Of a stretch of 64,000 bases of DNA, positions 40,558 to 52,060 are shown piece after piece. The translations under genes were made by a program, and so were the position numbers. This DNA comes from Antedon mediterranea (lineage: Eukaryota > Echinodermata > Crinoidea > Comatulida > Antedonidae), in assembly GCF_964355755.1 (NCBI RefSeq), contig NC_092671.1, positions 4,785,001-4,849,000 on the forward strand, read 5' to 3'. The notes beneath the pieces are model-generated. The model ran no database searches. It worked only from the letters and a program-made list of their open reading frames with translations, and was not told where the DNA came from. Position 1 is the first letter of the stretch. Every line of letters begins with the position of its first letter.

Positions 40558-41667
40558 TCAACTTATGGTACTTACTACTACCGTTGAAAGAGATAATGAC
40601 GAATTCATTTTGTTTGTACAAGATCTGGAGTTGTTTACCACCGTGGTGGTAACACCACATGAATTGAAAAGTGCATGTCTATATGATTCGTTTGACAGGT
40701 TGTAGATGATTGGATTAATTGCTGAATTAACAAACGCAAGAAGCTGAAACACATTTAGGAAAAACACAATACTATCGTCGTTGACGAAAACGTATTTATC
40801 AAAAATATAAAGTGTGTTTAACGGCGCAGTAAAGATAATGTAAACGGAAACGGTGATGATGACAGTTCGTAACGCTTTCATTTCGTAGCTTACACGGTTG
40901 CTTACATATATCGACGACGAATCGTTCACAGACTTGTTGAAGGTTCCACGTATTGATACAAACACCATTCCGTACATTATGATCATTAACAGAATTACAA
41001 ACAGTGACAATATAACATCTACTAAAGCAAGAATATCCATTGCTTCACAGACTCTAGGTTCAAATCCAGCGCAATAGGCGCATATAGCTGTAGAGTTAGG
41101 AACACCATGCGTCATATCAGGCCATGGAAAATCAAGCCTTTCTTTTCCGAAGACAAACAGATTTCGAGATTGGTTTAACAAGATTACAATCCAAATAACA
41201 CCGCAGATTTTCAATGTGCGTTTTTTGGACAAATACCTGCGATATTCAAGGGGTTTTACAATCGCCCAAAAACGTTCAGCGGAAATCGCCATGGTAAATG
41301 TAGAAGATAGTTGATAAGTTGAGTTTATAATGTATGCGTTGAATTTACAATATTCCGGAGGATACATTGATTGGTCAAAGTTAGGTTTAAATGGACTGTC
41401 TAGATGCATTATCCAAAAAGACACCGGAGCAACAAGCAAGAATAAGCAATCTGACATCGCTAGATTCAGCAAGTAGAAATTCAATGAGTTGTACATATTC
41501 TTATTGATAATGAGAACAAGAATAATAGATACATTGCCAGTAATACCGATAAACGCAAAGATGGGGAGAATAACATACATTACAATGAACTCCAAACTAC
41601 CTCTCAGGTACGGTTCCATTTCTGTATCCCAATCAAATTCTTTTAACGGAATGGTCATGTTTTCCAT
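40558..41667 (-). CDS. Class A GPCR, array copy 1
   Basis: An intronless 369-residue seven-helix receptor. TM1 about 27-53 with GN at 44-45, TM2 with NLAMSD at 68-73, TM3 starting at C107, TM4 153-165, TM5 209-235, TM6 266-290, TM7 303-325 with NPIIY at 318-322. It resembles peptide-receptor groups, but I cannot name a ligand. Odd points: AERF at 130-133 where DRY is usual, and FTAPL at 279-283 in place of the CWxP switch in TM6. The second extracellular loop has a conserved FPWPDMTHGVPNST block and three Cys (197, 200, 207). The N-terminus has an acidic DWDTEMEPY motif shared by all copies. The Ser/Thr-rich tail offers phosphorylation sites. Close to copy 2, about 90% by eye. Confidence 0.93.
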   Translation of the reverse strand: MENMTIPLKEFDWDTEMEPYLRGSLEFIVMYVILPIFAFIGITGNVSIILVLIINKNMYNSLNFYLLNLAMSDCLFLLVAPVSFWIMHLDSPFKPNFDQSMYPPEYCKFNAYIINSTYQLSSTFTMAISAERFWAIVKPLEYRRYLSKKRTLKICGVIWIVILLNQSRNLFVFGKERLDFPWPDMTHGVPNSTAICAYCAGFEPRVCEAMDILALVDVILSLFVILLMIIMYGMVFVSIRGTFNKSVNDSSSIYVSNRVSYEMKALRTVIITVSVYIIFTAPLNTLYIFDKYVFVNDDSIVFFLNVFQLLAFVNSAINPIIYNLSNESYRHALFNSCGVTTTVVNNSRSCTNKMNSSLSLSTVVVSTIS

Positions 41668-41943
41668 TTTGAAATGTATGTGATAACGCGCAAATTAGAG
41701 TTTCTAGGATGACAACACACACATGCACAGTTTACTTTACATTTTTCTTTGAAGAAAGTTTAGATACCGTTTTAGTAAAAATCAGACCATTTTTCTAATA
41801 ATGGCGTTCTTCGATTATACGACGCTCAAGTTCTATACGTAAAATAACGTCCGCAAGTTTGTCTTAGTTGTTTTCATTTCAATGCATAATATGTTATTCT
41901 GTTTGGTACCGGTAGTTTAAATCACTATATAAAGCAAATTCAC

Positions 41944-41980
41944 AGAAGACTGGCGCACTCTATCGAAAGATGGCGATCTT
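41944..41980 (-). promoter_or_regulatory. Conserved upstream block of GPCR copy 1
   Basis: AGAAGACTGGCGCACTCTA followed by GAAAGATGGCGATC also occurs upstream of copy 2 at 43568-43605, while surrounding sequence has diverged more. AAGATGGCG is the core of a YY1-type site. It lies about 280 bp before the start codon. Confidence 0.4.
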
Positions 41981-42277
41981 CGTTCTAATTACCGTATTTG
42001 ATCGATTAGTCTCGATTCATCAACAAGTCAGTGGAGGACCAATCAGATACGTATAAATTATTTCTCAATTTTTGACTTTTCACCGATAAGTCAAAACATC
42101 GAAACGTGTTTAAATAAACTGCCATTAAATTTATCATGTGGTTGGAATTGAAATCTTTAGGGCACAATATTTTCTACAACAGTACATTGTATGATTAAAT
42201 CTCAGACCCGTTTACATTGTTAGCATATTACATTCTGTAAAACAGTGCAAGATATTTATTATTTGCTGTCAACATTG

Positions 42278-43387
42278 TCAACCTATGTTACTTGATATTG
42301 TTGAAAGAGATATAGAAGATTTCAGATGTAGCTTTTTTCTACCAGATCTCGTTGTTACCGTGGTGGTAACACCACATACATTGAAAAGGGCATGTCTATA
42401 TGATTCGTTTGACAGGTTATAGATGATCGGATTAATTGCTGAATTAACAAACGCAAGAAGCTGAAATACAATTAAGAAAAAACCAATACTATCGTCATCA
42501 ACGAAAACGTATTTATCAAAAATATAAAGTGTGTTTAACGGCGCGGTGAAGATAACGTAAACGGAAACGGTGATGATGACAGTTCGTAACGCTTTCATTT
42601 CGTAGCTTACACGGTTGCTTACATCGACGACGAATCTTTCAGACTTGTTGAAGCTAGTTCCACGTATTGATACAAACACCATTCCGTACATTATGATCAT
42701 TAACAGAATTACAAACAGGGATAATATAACATCTACTAAAGCAAGAATATCCATTGCTTCACAGACGCTAGGTTCAAATCCAGCGCAATAGGCGCATATA
42801 GTTGTAGAATTAGGAACACCATGCGTCATATCAGGCCATGGAAAATCAAGCCTTTCATTTCCGAAGACAAACAGATTTCGAGATTGGTTTAACAAGATTA
42901 CAATCCAAACAACACAGCAGATTTTCAATGTGCGTTTTTTGGACACATACCTGCGATATTCAAGGGGTTTTACAATCGCCCAAAAACGTTCAGCGGAAAT
43001 CGCCATGGTAAATGTGGAAGATAGTTGACAAGTTGAGTTTATAATGTATGCGTTGAATTTACAATATTCGAGAGGATACATTGATTGGTCAAAGTTAGGT
43101 TTAAATGGACTGTCTAGATGCATTATCCAAAAAGACACCGGAGCAACAAGCAAGAATAAGCAATCTGACAACGCTAGATTCAGCAAGTAGATATTCAATG
43201 AGTTGTACATATTCTTATTGATAATGAGAACAAGAATAATAGATACATTGCCAGTAATACCGATAAACGCAAAGATGGGGAGAATAACATACATTACAAT
43301 GAACTCCAAACTACTTCTCAAGTACGGTTCCATTTCTGTATCCCAATCAAATTCTTCCAAAATAGTGTTGTTTTCCATTTCTGACAT
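42278..43387 (-). CDS. Class A GPCR, array copy 2
   Basis: 369 residues, intronless, a recent tandem duplicate of the copy at 40558-41667 with the same helix layout, AERF in place of DRY, FTAPL in TM6 and NPIIY in TM7. Differences concentrate in the third intracellular loop (KSERFVVDV here) and the C-terminal tail, the segments that contact G proteins and arrestins. An alternative start four residues in (MENN) aligns better with copy 1 (MENM); the ATG at 43387 is three codons upstream. Ligand unknown. Confidence 0.93.
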   Translation of the reverse strand: MSEMENNTILEEFDWDTEMEPYLRSSLEFIVMYVILPIFAFIGITGNVSIILVLIINKNMYNSLNIYLLNLALSDCLFLLVAPVSFWIMHLDSPFKPNFDQSMYPLEYCKFNAYIINSTCQLSSTFTMAISAERFWAIVKPLEYRRYVSKKRTLKICCVVWIVILLNQSRNLFVFGNERLDFPWPDMTHGVPNSTTICAYCAGFEPSVCEAMDILALVDVILSLFVILLMIIMYGMVFVSIRGTSFNKSERFVVDVSNRVSYEMKALRTVIITVSVYVIFTAPLNTLYIFDKYVFVDDDSIGFFLIVFQLLAFVNSAINPIIYNLSNESYRHALFNVCGVTTTVTTRSGRKKLHLKSSISLSTISSNIG

Positions 43388-43567
43388 GTATCGCGTAATT
43401 GGATTTTAGAGGTGGATGGCAACACAAGTAACATAAGTACAGTACTTTAGCCTAAATGTATAGCGAAGAAAGTTACTTTAGTAAAAATAAAACCGTATTT
43501 ATAGTTTGTTTTTTTCTTTTATGCCAAAACACAAATGTATTTGGTAGTTTATAGAGCAAATGATCCA

Positions 43568-43605
43568 GAGAAGACTGGCGCACTCTAAAGAAAGATGGCG
43601 ATCCT
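43568..43605 (-). promoter_or_regulatory. Conserved upstream block of GPCR copy 2
   Basis: Counterpart of 41944-41980: AGAAGACTGGCGCACTCTA, then AAGAAAGATGGCGATC, about 185 bp before the start codon. Confidence 0.4.
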
Positions 43606-43619
43606 CAACTTAATTAATT

Positions 43620-45550
43620 AGCTAGATTTATCGCTAGGTTTATTAAATTCGTTAGTGGCTGGACCAATCAAATACGCCAGAATCATTTCTATATATAATT
43701 TGTTAATACAGTATACGTTTTCATGTGTCATAAATACTGAACAATATAACTAGGGCTACTACTCGGTGTACGCATGCACGAATAGTTATTTATTAGTAGG
43801 ATAAATTATTATTGGATTTGTAGTAAATATTCATCTTCACTAGCATTTTAAAATTATTTGACATGTTTTATTACCACCATGGTCTGATTATTGTCTTCAC
43901 TTTTCTTCAACTCGATTCAATTGCTCTGAATACAAATGTCAACAAATGTTTATAGTCACTTTCCATTCCCTTATACTACACAGGCCTATACACATTTCGT
44001 TTCGTTCCTAGACCCCATGGTCTATGACATTTATTCATAATTTAGGCCCTTTTTCTAAAATAACATTTAGAGAACGGAAAGTAATGCATCTTATTTTATA
44101 TGCTAAATAAAATACTTCGATAAATTATATAAAACATTACAATCCTTTGAGGACATTATTGATAGAACATAAAAACTGACGGATTATAACGTACAAAATA
44201 ATAATAAAGTAAAATGAAAGTCATCTTCTATACATTATTCTGAACATAGTTTGCATATTCTATTGTTTTTGCTCACATTATTCCATCTTTCTCTATTTCT
44301 AAATCTAGTATACCAATTCGAATTTTCGTTAAAATACCGTACATCTATTTATAGATAATAAATTCTAAATTAAACTCGTTTTTAAATAATTCAATCTTGA
44401 ATTTATGTTCTTACTCTTTCATTAAAATGTTGTCTTTCTATATCAGTGAGTCTAAACTTTAGCACAGAAATAAACGAAACAGAGTCATGGACCTGCTGAG
44501 AAAACAACACAACCAAACCCAATTGAACAGAGAATTTACTTGCTTAACATAATATAACCAAAAAATGTATGTCGTTCAGCTCTTCTTAATTGATATAAAT
44601 AACATTCATAAGAATAACGATTATGGTCTATATTTATTAAGCGTAACCAATAACGAAAAACATTAATTATTTCTGAAGTAGCATATATCTGGTGTATTTC
44701 TACTAACTCCCAACACACTTTCAGAATCTTTTTTGAATGTCTTCAATATCCATATCATTTTTTTTATTATTTATGAAGAAAATAATTGTGATCTACTGAA
44801 TCAAACGCTCGTCTAACGAAGGCTCTACATATTAATGATGAACCTACGTTTTTTTTATCGTTGAATAAAATGTTATACGAAGGATTTTACTAATATAAAA
44901 TATGATTCTCTATAACATTCTTATTTTCTTTTTTTTATTAGTTTTACATTCCTTTATTCACGGCAGAATAAAAGCATTATTATTATAAGTGCAATTGTGT
45001 GCATGAATTGAAAAAATTATCTCATTAGCTTGCGATCGGTTCGGTTTAATAATAATAAATATCCTTGGCCAACAACTTATTTCCTAACAACGATTCTAGT
45101 TATTACTCACTTTCGACTAAACATCATTATTTTCCAATTGCTTTTCTACTTAATATTAGAGAAACGAATGTATGATGTTACCGTCTTTATTGCGATTCAC
45201 CTTCTAAACGATTAAGAAACAACGGTAAACAATCAACAAACCAAGGATAAACAAATCAAAATGTCCTTAATAACATTTGAAAACATTATTAAAAGTAGAT
45301 GCCGTACTTAGAAATAAAAAAGAATATCATTCGATTAATGTACGTTTTAAAAATACCTCTATAGTTACTTTAATTGGAATGTTAATTGGCCTATAAGTAT
45401 AACACAATTTGTAAAGAAAATTAAAATCAGTTAGGGTAGGGGAACAGCAACCTTGTCTATAAAATCGAGGCTCTCTCCTCGTCCCCGGCCCCACAAACTC
45501 GCGCATCCATTAATATGTGTTACCCAGATGTTCTGGTTCAACTTATGATT
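43620..45550. other. Non-coding A+T-rich spacer
   Basis: No gene, GPCR remnant or repeat structure recognised on either strand. Confidence 0.5.
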
Positions 45551-45560
45551 TTGTTCTTAA

Positions 45561-45907
45561 AGATGTATTGTCCTCCAAAAACATGAAAAATGAAGATTAA
45601 TTAAATCAGACTTTGAATAGTAGGTTATTTTGTAGTTAAGTTAATCATTTCCGTAGAAAAAAAAATGAAAACAAATAATGTTTTCACTTAGAAAAAGACA
45701 AAGTAGCCTAAATGGTTAAATTCAACCAAAAACCTATTGCCTGGCAGCCAATTTGACTATTTTTTGCTTTAAACTTCCATTTTTTTAGGGAAATACATAT
45801 TGTTTTCAATCCAAATTTTGGTCAAAGTGGATAAATATTATGGGACATTAAAATGGCATATTAAACAAAAAATGGTTTAAGAATTTTTTTTAGGGGACAA
45901 TACATCT
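45561..45907. mobile_element. TTAA-flanked MITE, copy 1
   Basis: Ends AGATGTATTGTCC and GGACAATACATCT are exact inverted copies, flanked by TTAA at 45557-45560 and 45908-45911. A second copy is at 57577-58123. The TTAA target is that of piggyBac- and Kolobok-type elements. No coding capacity. Confidence 0.85.
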
Positions 45908-45911
45908 TTAA

Positions 45912-46503
45912 CTGTTCTGGGAGCTTGATCCAACTACAATTATCCAAATCCCCTTATCAAGGAAAATTAGACAAAACGAGTTACGGTTACTCAGGTTGCT
46001 TTACATTCGTAAAGAGTACGAATCTGTGTAATGTGTGGGGAATGGCACGCAAGACATAGATAGATAGATTGTATTAGCTCCCTCTAATGGTTTACGTACT
46101 TTTTCAAAATGTTGTAGCGCCCTCTATAATTTAGACATACCTCATAAAATCTCCTGCCCGATATTGCATTTGTGTGAGGTCTGTATGAATTTACAATTAT
46201 TAGGCGAAAGTAAACATGTGTCATTATCTGCTAATGGCACTTCTTTTACGTTACACTGTCACTGTATGTCTCCTCTAACAATACACTGCATCTTTTTCTA
46301 GTCAGTCAACGGTTTAAGTCCTTTAGCTTCCCAATCTATTTCCAGGTTTCGACACCAAGTCTCCACTTCGATATTTTAGGTTAAAACTTATAACAATAAC
46401 ACATGCCTATTACTGGGCCTGTTACCGTCGCTTGATGGTCACATCAGCTCGCAGTTCCATATGAGATCGGATGAAAGCATGTCGTAAACAGTGTTGTCTA
46501 ATA
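45912..46503. other. Non-coding spacer
   Basis: No gene seen downstream of GPCR copy 3. Confidence 0.5.
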
Positions 46504-47634
46504 TCAAGCTGAAATACTTTCGAATACTGTCCGATTAGGTACAGATATTTTATCAGTTTTTGTATGAGTTTTCTTTTCTTTTGAAAAACCAAATAATTTC
46601 CAAAATGCTTGTCTGTATGTTTCATTTGAAAGATTATAAATAATTGGATTGTTTGCTGAATTAATCAACGCTATAAACCTGAACACATTTTCAATAAAAC
46701 CAACAACGTCTGGGTTTACCAAATTGAAATTTTCCAAAAGCAACAGCATGTTCAAAGGCGCGGTAAGAAAACTATACGCAGATATTGTAATAACTACAGT
46801 CCGCAACGCTTTCGTCTCATAATTAACTCTATTGCTTGCAGTGGACGTAACCTCTTTCTTAGATTTTGGTCCAAGGAATGACGAAAACAGCGTACCATAC
46901 ATTATAATTATAAATATTATGGCAAATAATACAAAACTCAGATCTAAAACGTACAAGTCGTTCATAGTTTTACAAACAGTCTTATGAAAATCTACACAAA
47001 GGGTGCAAATTGTTGTAGAGTTAGTTACGCCATTTGTCATATCCGGCCAAGGAAACTCGAGCGAACTTTCGCCAATTGTAACAATATTTCGACTTTGATA
47101 AAACAATGTGAATACCCACAATGTACCACATATTTTTAGAGTACGTTTCTTTGATACATACGCGCGATATTTCAACGGGTATGACGTCGCCAAAACGCGT
47201 TCCACAGCGATCGCTATTATAAAGTTACAAGATTGTTGATAAGCTGAATGAACGATAAAGGTATAAAACTTACAATATCCCACAGTAAACCAACTATTAT
47301 CATAATGATGATTTAGCGGACTTTCAAAAAAAGTTATCCATGTGAATGTAGGCGCGACAAGCAGAAACAAACAATCCGAGATTGCCAGGTTGACCAAGTA
47401 AATATTCAACGAATTGCGCATGCGTGGATTGGTACTGAGGACAATAATGGTTGAAATGTTCCCGAAAACACCAATTATGACAATTATTGGAACAGCAACA
47501 AACATTGCATATGCATCAACATCACCATACAAATATGGCTCCATTACTTCTTGCCAATCAATAACCTCAGATGTATTTTTGTTGTTCTCCATTGTAACGC
47601 TCTTTAGGCACAAGACTGCTGGAGCACTATCCAA
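46504..47634 (-). CDS. Class A GPCR, array copy 3
   Basis: 376 residues, intronless. Same family as copies 1, 2 and 4 but clearly diverged. The N-terminal IDWQEVMEPY motif, TM1 GNIS, TM2 NLAISD, AVERV at the DRY position, loop 2 EFPWPDMTNGVTNSTTIC with three Cys, FLTAPL in TM6 and NPIIY in TM7 are visible. A longer N-terminus starts at 47634, but the Met at residue 15 (MENNKN) matches the starts of the other copies and may be the real one. AAGATGGTGA at about 47709 recalls the upstream block of copies 1 and 2. Ligand unknown. Confidence 0.93.
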   Translation of the reverse strand: MDSAPAVLCLKSVTMENNKNTSEVIDWQEVMEPYLYGDVDAYAMFVAVPIIVIIGVFGNISTIIVLSTNPRMRNSLNIYLVNLAISDCLFLLVAPTFTWITFFESPLNHHYDNSWFTVGYCKFYTFIVHSAYQQSCNFIIAIAVERVLATSYPLKYRAYVSKKRTLKICGTLWVFTLFYQSRNIVTIGESSLEFPWPDMTNGVTNSTTICTLCVDFHKTVCKTMNDLYVLDLSFVLFAIIFIIIMYGTLFSSFLGPKSKKEVTSTASNRVNYETKALRTVVITISAYSFLTAPLNMLLLLENFNLVNPDVVGFIENVFRFIALINSANNPIIYNLSNETYRQAFWKLFGFSKEKKTHTKTDKISVPNRTVFESISA

Positions 47635-47639
47635 AATAG

Positions 47640-48240
47640 CTTACTCGCGAATACAAAAAAAAAGAGGAATAGCGGAAAAGGGCCGAGAATTAAACCATGC
47701 TTTCTTACAAGATGGTGACCATGATATAAGTGAAACCAAATAACCATATTCATCATAACCACGAAAGTAGGTCTATTCAATCATATTACAATGAGTAGTT
47801 GTTAGCGGTAATTACTTTTAACAATATGTTTTATGAAATGCAAAATGACTTGCCTGTAAATATCTTAACCTGTGATCCTAACTTCCGTTAACTAATGGAT
47901 AGTTGTGACATAGACAATAACATTGTTACTAAACATTACATTAATTTGATATTGAATTCTTATTTGATCGATTTTAAGATTTTAATGGCACTGTAATACA
48001 ATTTCATTTCAATTAATAATAAGGGGCTGGCGCGTCAGCATATACAACAAAGGTGTCCGGTGAGCGAATTGTTGTCTGGAGTGTTTGCATGCACGAAATA
48101 TACTGTCTTGAAAGAGTGCTTGATTGGAGGCAGAACAATACCATAACCAAACGGAAACTGCATCGTGGTATTACCATGGAGATGTTTTAGTATAATATCT
48201 GTATGGAATAACTAATTGAACATTACACTGAGACAACGCT
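47640..48240. other. Upstream spacer of GPCR copy 3
   Basis: No gene seen; the open frame at 47414-47743 on the plus strand is antisense shadow of the receptor gene. Confidence 0.5.
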
Positions 48241-48243
48241 CAT

Positions 48244-48690
48244 CACACCAGATATTAGTGACATCAAGTCCGTTGCCAGATATCGTATGCAGTTAGATCA
48301 GTCCATCATCACCGGACATCAGTGACATCAAGATGTCCATTCATATTGACAGTTAGACCATTCCGTCATCGCCAGACACCAAGATGTCTGATGCCAGATA
48401 TCGGCAGGTAGATCATTCCATCATCACCTGACATCACTGACATCAAGATGTCAGATATCGGCAGGTAGATCAGTCCATCATCACCAGACATCAGTGACAT
48501 CAAGATGTCCATTGCCAGATATTGGCAGTTAGATCAGTCCATCACCACCAGAAATCAGTGACATCAAGATGTCTATTGCCAGATATCGGCAGTTAGATCA
48601 AGTTCATCATCACATCACCAGACATCAGTCACATCAAGATGTCCATTGCCAGATATATTATATCATTATGCAGTTAATTTGGATCAGTCC
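48244..48690. repeat. 64-bp minisatellite, about six imperfect units
   Basis: A unit near 64 bp, with the words CAGTCCATCATCACCAGACA, CAGTGACATCAAGATGTC and TTGCCAGATATCGGCAG. Units vary by deletions and insertions. GACATCAAGATGTC is itself an inverted repeat in most units. Confidence 0.88.
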
Positions 48691-48699
48691 ATCATTAGC

Positions 48700-50350
48700 T
48701 TTAAACTCGACTAAACAAATAGAAATTGGAACTGGTCGTAACATTGTGCACAAATATATTTTGTATACAAGACATTGTTGACAAAAATTAATTAGTAAAA
48801 TAGAATCTAAAATCAATACAATCTGAAATATGCACCCGACTCCCGTTAACCTTTAACCCAATTTTACACACAGGAACCTCATGTGATACAAATTAGATTT
48901 TGTAGTTTTACCAAATTAATATTCCTGATATTGGGCAAAAAGTGTAGTATGTGGAGATACAGCACTGATAATCGGTTAAAATTATTGTGTATGTAGGTTA
49001 AATCAACCAACACTAAAAATGTCAACTTCTGTTCCTTAGACATCATTATACCTAATGATGTTTATACCGTCGTAATACGTACTATCATTTACTTTTAATT
49101 CTCCGAGTGAATATAATAAATATCTTTATATAAAGAATTCTATACGTAATTTGCAATTAAATGCAAGTCATAATACAATTAGTAACAATTATAATTCATG
49201 TGCAATCCAATGTAACACGCGACAATTATTATTAGATATAGACTTTACAATTATAATAATATTTTACTTATGAAAATGTAACAATGATACGAAAAGTTTT
49301 CCATGACATACTTTTCTCCTGCCAGTCCGAGCTTTCATTTTAGGATGTTTTGACAAAATACATTTTAATAGTTTTTTTCTTTCTTTCTTTCTTTCTTTTT
49401 TCTCTCGTGGTACTTTGTGCCAATAATTAACGTATGGGCTTATGTGCATATTAATATGTTGCATACAGTGTTACTGTCTACAGTGGCGAATACAACGTTT
49501 ACATTAACAAGGATCGTGTTCGGTCTTACAGATAATGTGTAAAAAAAACATTGTTTTTATTATTTTTGAATTGAACATACTTAAGATAAGTGGAACAATA
49601 TTCATAACAATTTTGTTTACAACTTTCCATCAATTTTGTAAATTGTTTCTCAATAACGGAAAAAGAATGGTTCATTGATGTTCAGGTTTTCCTTGATATT
49701 TAGGCCTAAGATTGTGATTATGAGTGTCCGTCTTCCGTCTTCCAAAATTCCCGCTTTATAGGTGTACCGCTTCTTTATGAGGTTTTCCCAATGTTTCCTA
49801 ATTGCTTGATTTTAGAGTGTTTTCTAAGACGTTAATCTATTTGGGTATTTAATACCCAATTGTCTTATAGTTTTTTTAATGTCTCGAATTAGTGTTTTTG
49901 GTCTTTCTTCATATCGGCCTTCCTTTCAATTTATGGAATGAAATGTAATATCATATCCGCTAGACGTTGCCATCTTCATTGAAGAATTTTAAGCGACGAG
50001 GGGTACACGTTATGTTTTATGTACAAAGGTAATTAACATCAAATGATTATCATATTAACACTTACACCGATAATGATAATAAGTATATCGCTCAAATTTA
50101 CTTAGCATAAAGTACACGTCATAGTAGGGCAACAAACATCTGAAATTAACTCTGATGCAAAAGTTACTTCGAATTATTTATTCAATTATCTCGTTGCTGC
50201 AGTAGGCCTACCCGCTGTTTCCTTGGAGTTGAATCTACTTTAACTCTGACCATTGTTAGGCCCACTCGAGAATTACTCGATTACTTTTTTTGCTAGTATT
50301 CTCAAATGGACTCATTCATTTAGGGCAATCAAATTAAAATCAATATAACG
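48700..50350. other. Non-coding spacer
   Basis: No gene seen. It contains a (CTTT)n run at about 49374-49404. Confidence 0.5.
49374..49404. repeat. CTTT microsatellite
   Basis: Six or seven CTTT units. Confidence 0.85.
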
Positions 50351-51361
50351 TTAAGAAAGTCTGAAGAGTTTGAGAAGCGCTTGCCTGTACACTTCATTTG
50401 AAGCGTTATAAATAATGGGATTAATGGCAGCATTAGTTAAATATAGCAACACACACATATTTATACTCTGCTTGAAAAAGTGTCCGTTATGACGACGAAA
50501 GCTAATAAGGATCACATTAATTGGTCCGGTTAAAATAACTTTCACGAAAACAACTATTAATACAGTTCGCAAAGCTTTCATTTCGTACTTGACTCGATTA
50601 ACTGCTGCGGATGATTTTGTTTTAGTGAACGGCGTTTTATTACGTAATGCCCAAAATACAAAACCGTACATTATCACCATTAACACATTAGTAAATAATG
50701 CAAGGTAAATCTCAATCAGCGCCACGTAACTGATAACTGAGCAAATGCTTGGTTCGAATCCCACGCACTGTTCGCACACAGTTGTTGTGTTAGGTATACC
50801 ATTTGTCATATCTGGCCACGGAAAGTCATAAGTACGTTGTCCACTTGTCACAATTACACGAAAGTCCCATAGCGACAGCAGTATCCATGTAATACAGCAT
50901 ATCTTGACTGTGCGCGTTTTGGAGACATATACACGGTACTTTAACGGTGTTAACACTGCTATAAACCTTTCTACAGAAATCATCACTGTTAAAGTAGAAG
51001 AAAGTACAAATGAAAAATTTCTCGTAAAGTTTGAGAACTTACAATATCCAACTGGAAAGAAACTATCATCATACATTGAATGGAATGGACTCAAGCTAGA
51101 AAACCACAAATTGATGGGCGAAGTCAGTAGAAATAAACAGTCTGAAATCGCTAGGTTCAACAAGTAGATATTCAATGAGTTGTACATATTATGTCGATTT
51201 GTACTCAAAACAACGATTATTGATATATTCCCTACAAGACCAATAATAACAATTGGTATCGATAGATATATTGCATAAGCGTCAAGATCACTCTTAAAAT
51301 ACGGATCCATAACTTCGTCCCAATCCTCGATCTCTTCCAACGAATAGTTTTCAGTTTTCAT
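50351..51361 (-). CDS. Class A GPCR, array copy 4
   Basis: 336 residues, intronless, the shortest copy because the C-terminal tail ends soon after helix 8. The N-terminal IEDWDEVMDPY motif, TM1 GNIS, TM2 NLAISDCLFLL, SVERF at the DRY position, loop 2 FPWPDMTNGIPNTT with three Cys, LTGPIN in TM6 where CWxP is expected, and NPIIYNASNEVYR at the end of TM7 are visible. It is the most distant intact member. Ligand unknown. The lack of a Ser/Thr-rich tail suggests regulation different from that of copy 1. Confidence 0.93.
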   Translation of the reverse strand: MKTENYSLEEIEDWDEVMDPYFKSDLDAYAIYLSIPIVIIGLVGNISIIVVLSTNRHNMYNSLNIYLLNLAISDCLFLLTSPINLWFSSLSPFHSMYDDSFFPVGYCKFSNFTRNFSFVLSSTLTVMISVERFIAVLTPLKYRVYVSKTRTVKICCITWILLSLWDFRVIVTSGQRTYDFPWPDMTNGIPNTTTVCEQCVGFEPSICSVISYVALIEIYLALFTNVLMVIMYGFVFWALRNKTPFTKTKSSAAVNRVKYEMKALRTVLIVVFVKVILTGPINVILISFRRHNGHFFKQSINMCVLLYLTNAAINPIIYNASNEVYRQALLKLFRLS

Positions 51362-52060
51362 TGCAAAAATACGATATATTTAACTGGTAAATGAAATTCT
51401 TTACAAGATTTACTTTGTTTATAACCTGTCACGGTGTTTGATTTTGCTAGTATGTTCACGATGAATGATGTTAATGCAACATTTGTTCTCATATTTATAA
51501 CTTTGACAATATTTGAGAGGGTAGAGGGCGCTCGAAATCTTAGAAATAATGATGATGTATTAAAAATATATTTGGAATACTTGTATAAAAGAACATACAT
51601 TGCTAACTAAAATCAGATACCATGTTCAATATAACATGAATCGAGTCAGATGAATTTTGTGACAAAAAAAAATAAGTTAGTGGCTTCACAGTACCAAATA
51701 ACATCTTCCAAATTAGTGATAACAAATAATTGTCCTTATTCGCGATATGACTTTTTGCATATAGTGTATTTTTACAATAGAAAAAGTTATTACACTTGAA
51801 GCTGTTCCATAGAATAAGATTATAGACAACAAGTTACATGAAATGTCGATTTTTTTTTAAACAATAAAAAAAAAAGAAATAAAATTAGAAATATCGCTAA
51901 AGAGAAAACACAATTATTATTCTTTTCAATATTTTCCCAGCTAATACTTGAAGTTTCAGATTACTTCTTATGAAATAATAATTATGCATACAACTGGTCA
52001 CAGCGAGGAGTTTGAGCTAGAAGGTTAGCTTTAAAAAGCTCCTGTTGATTACGCTTTATG
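51362..52060. other. Spacer between GPCR copy 4 and TYW5
   Basis: No gene seen. Poly-A/T runs near 51850-51880. Confidence 0.5.
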
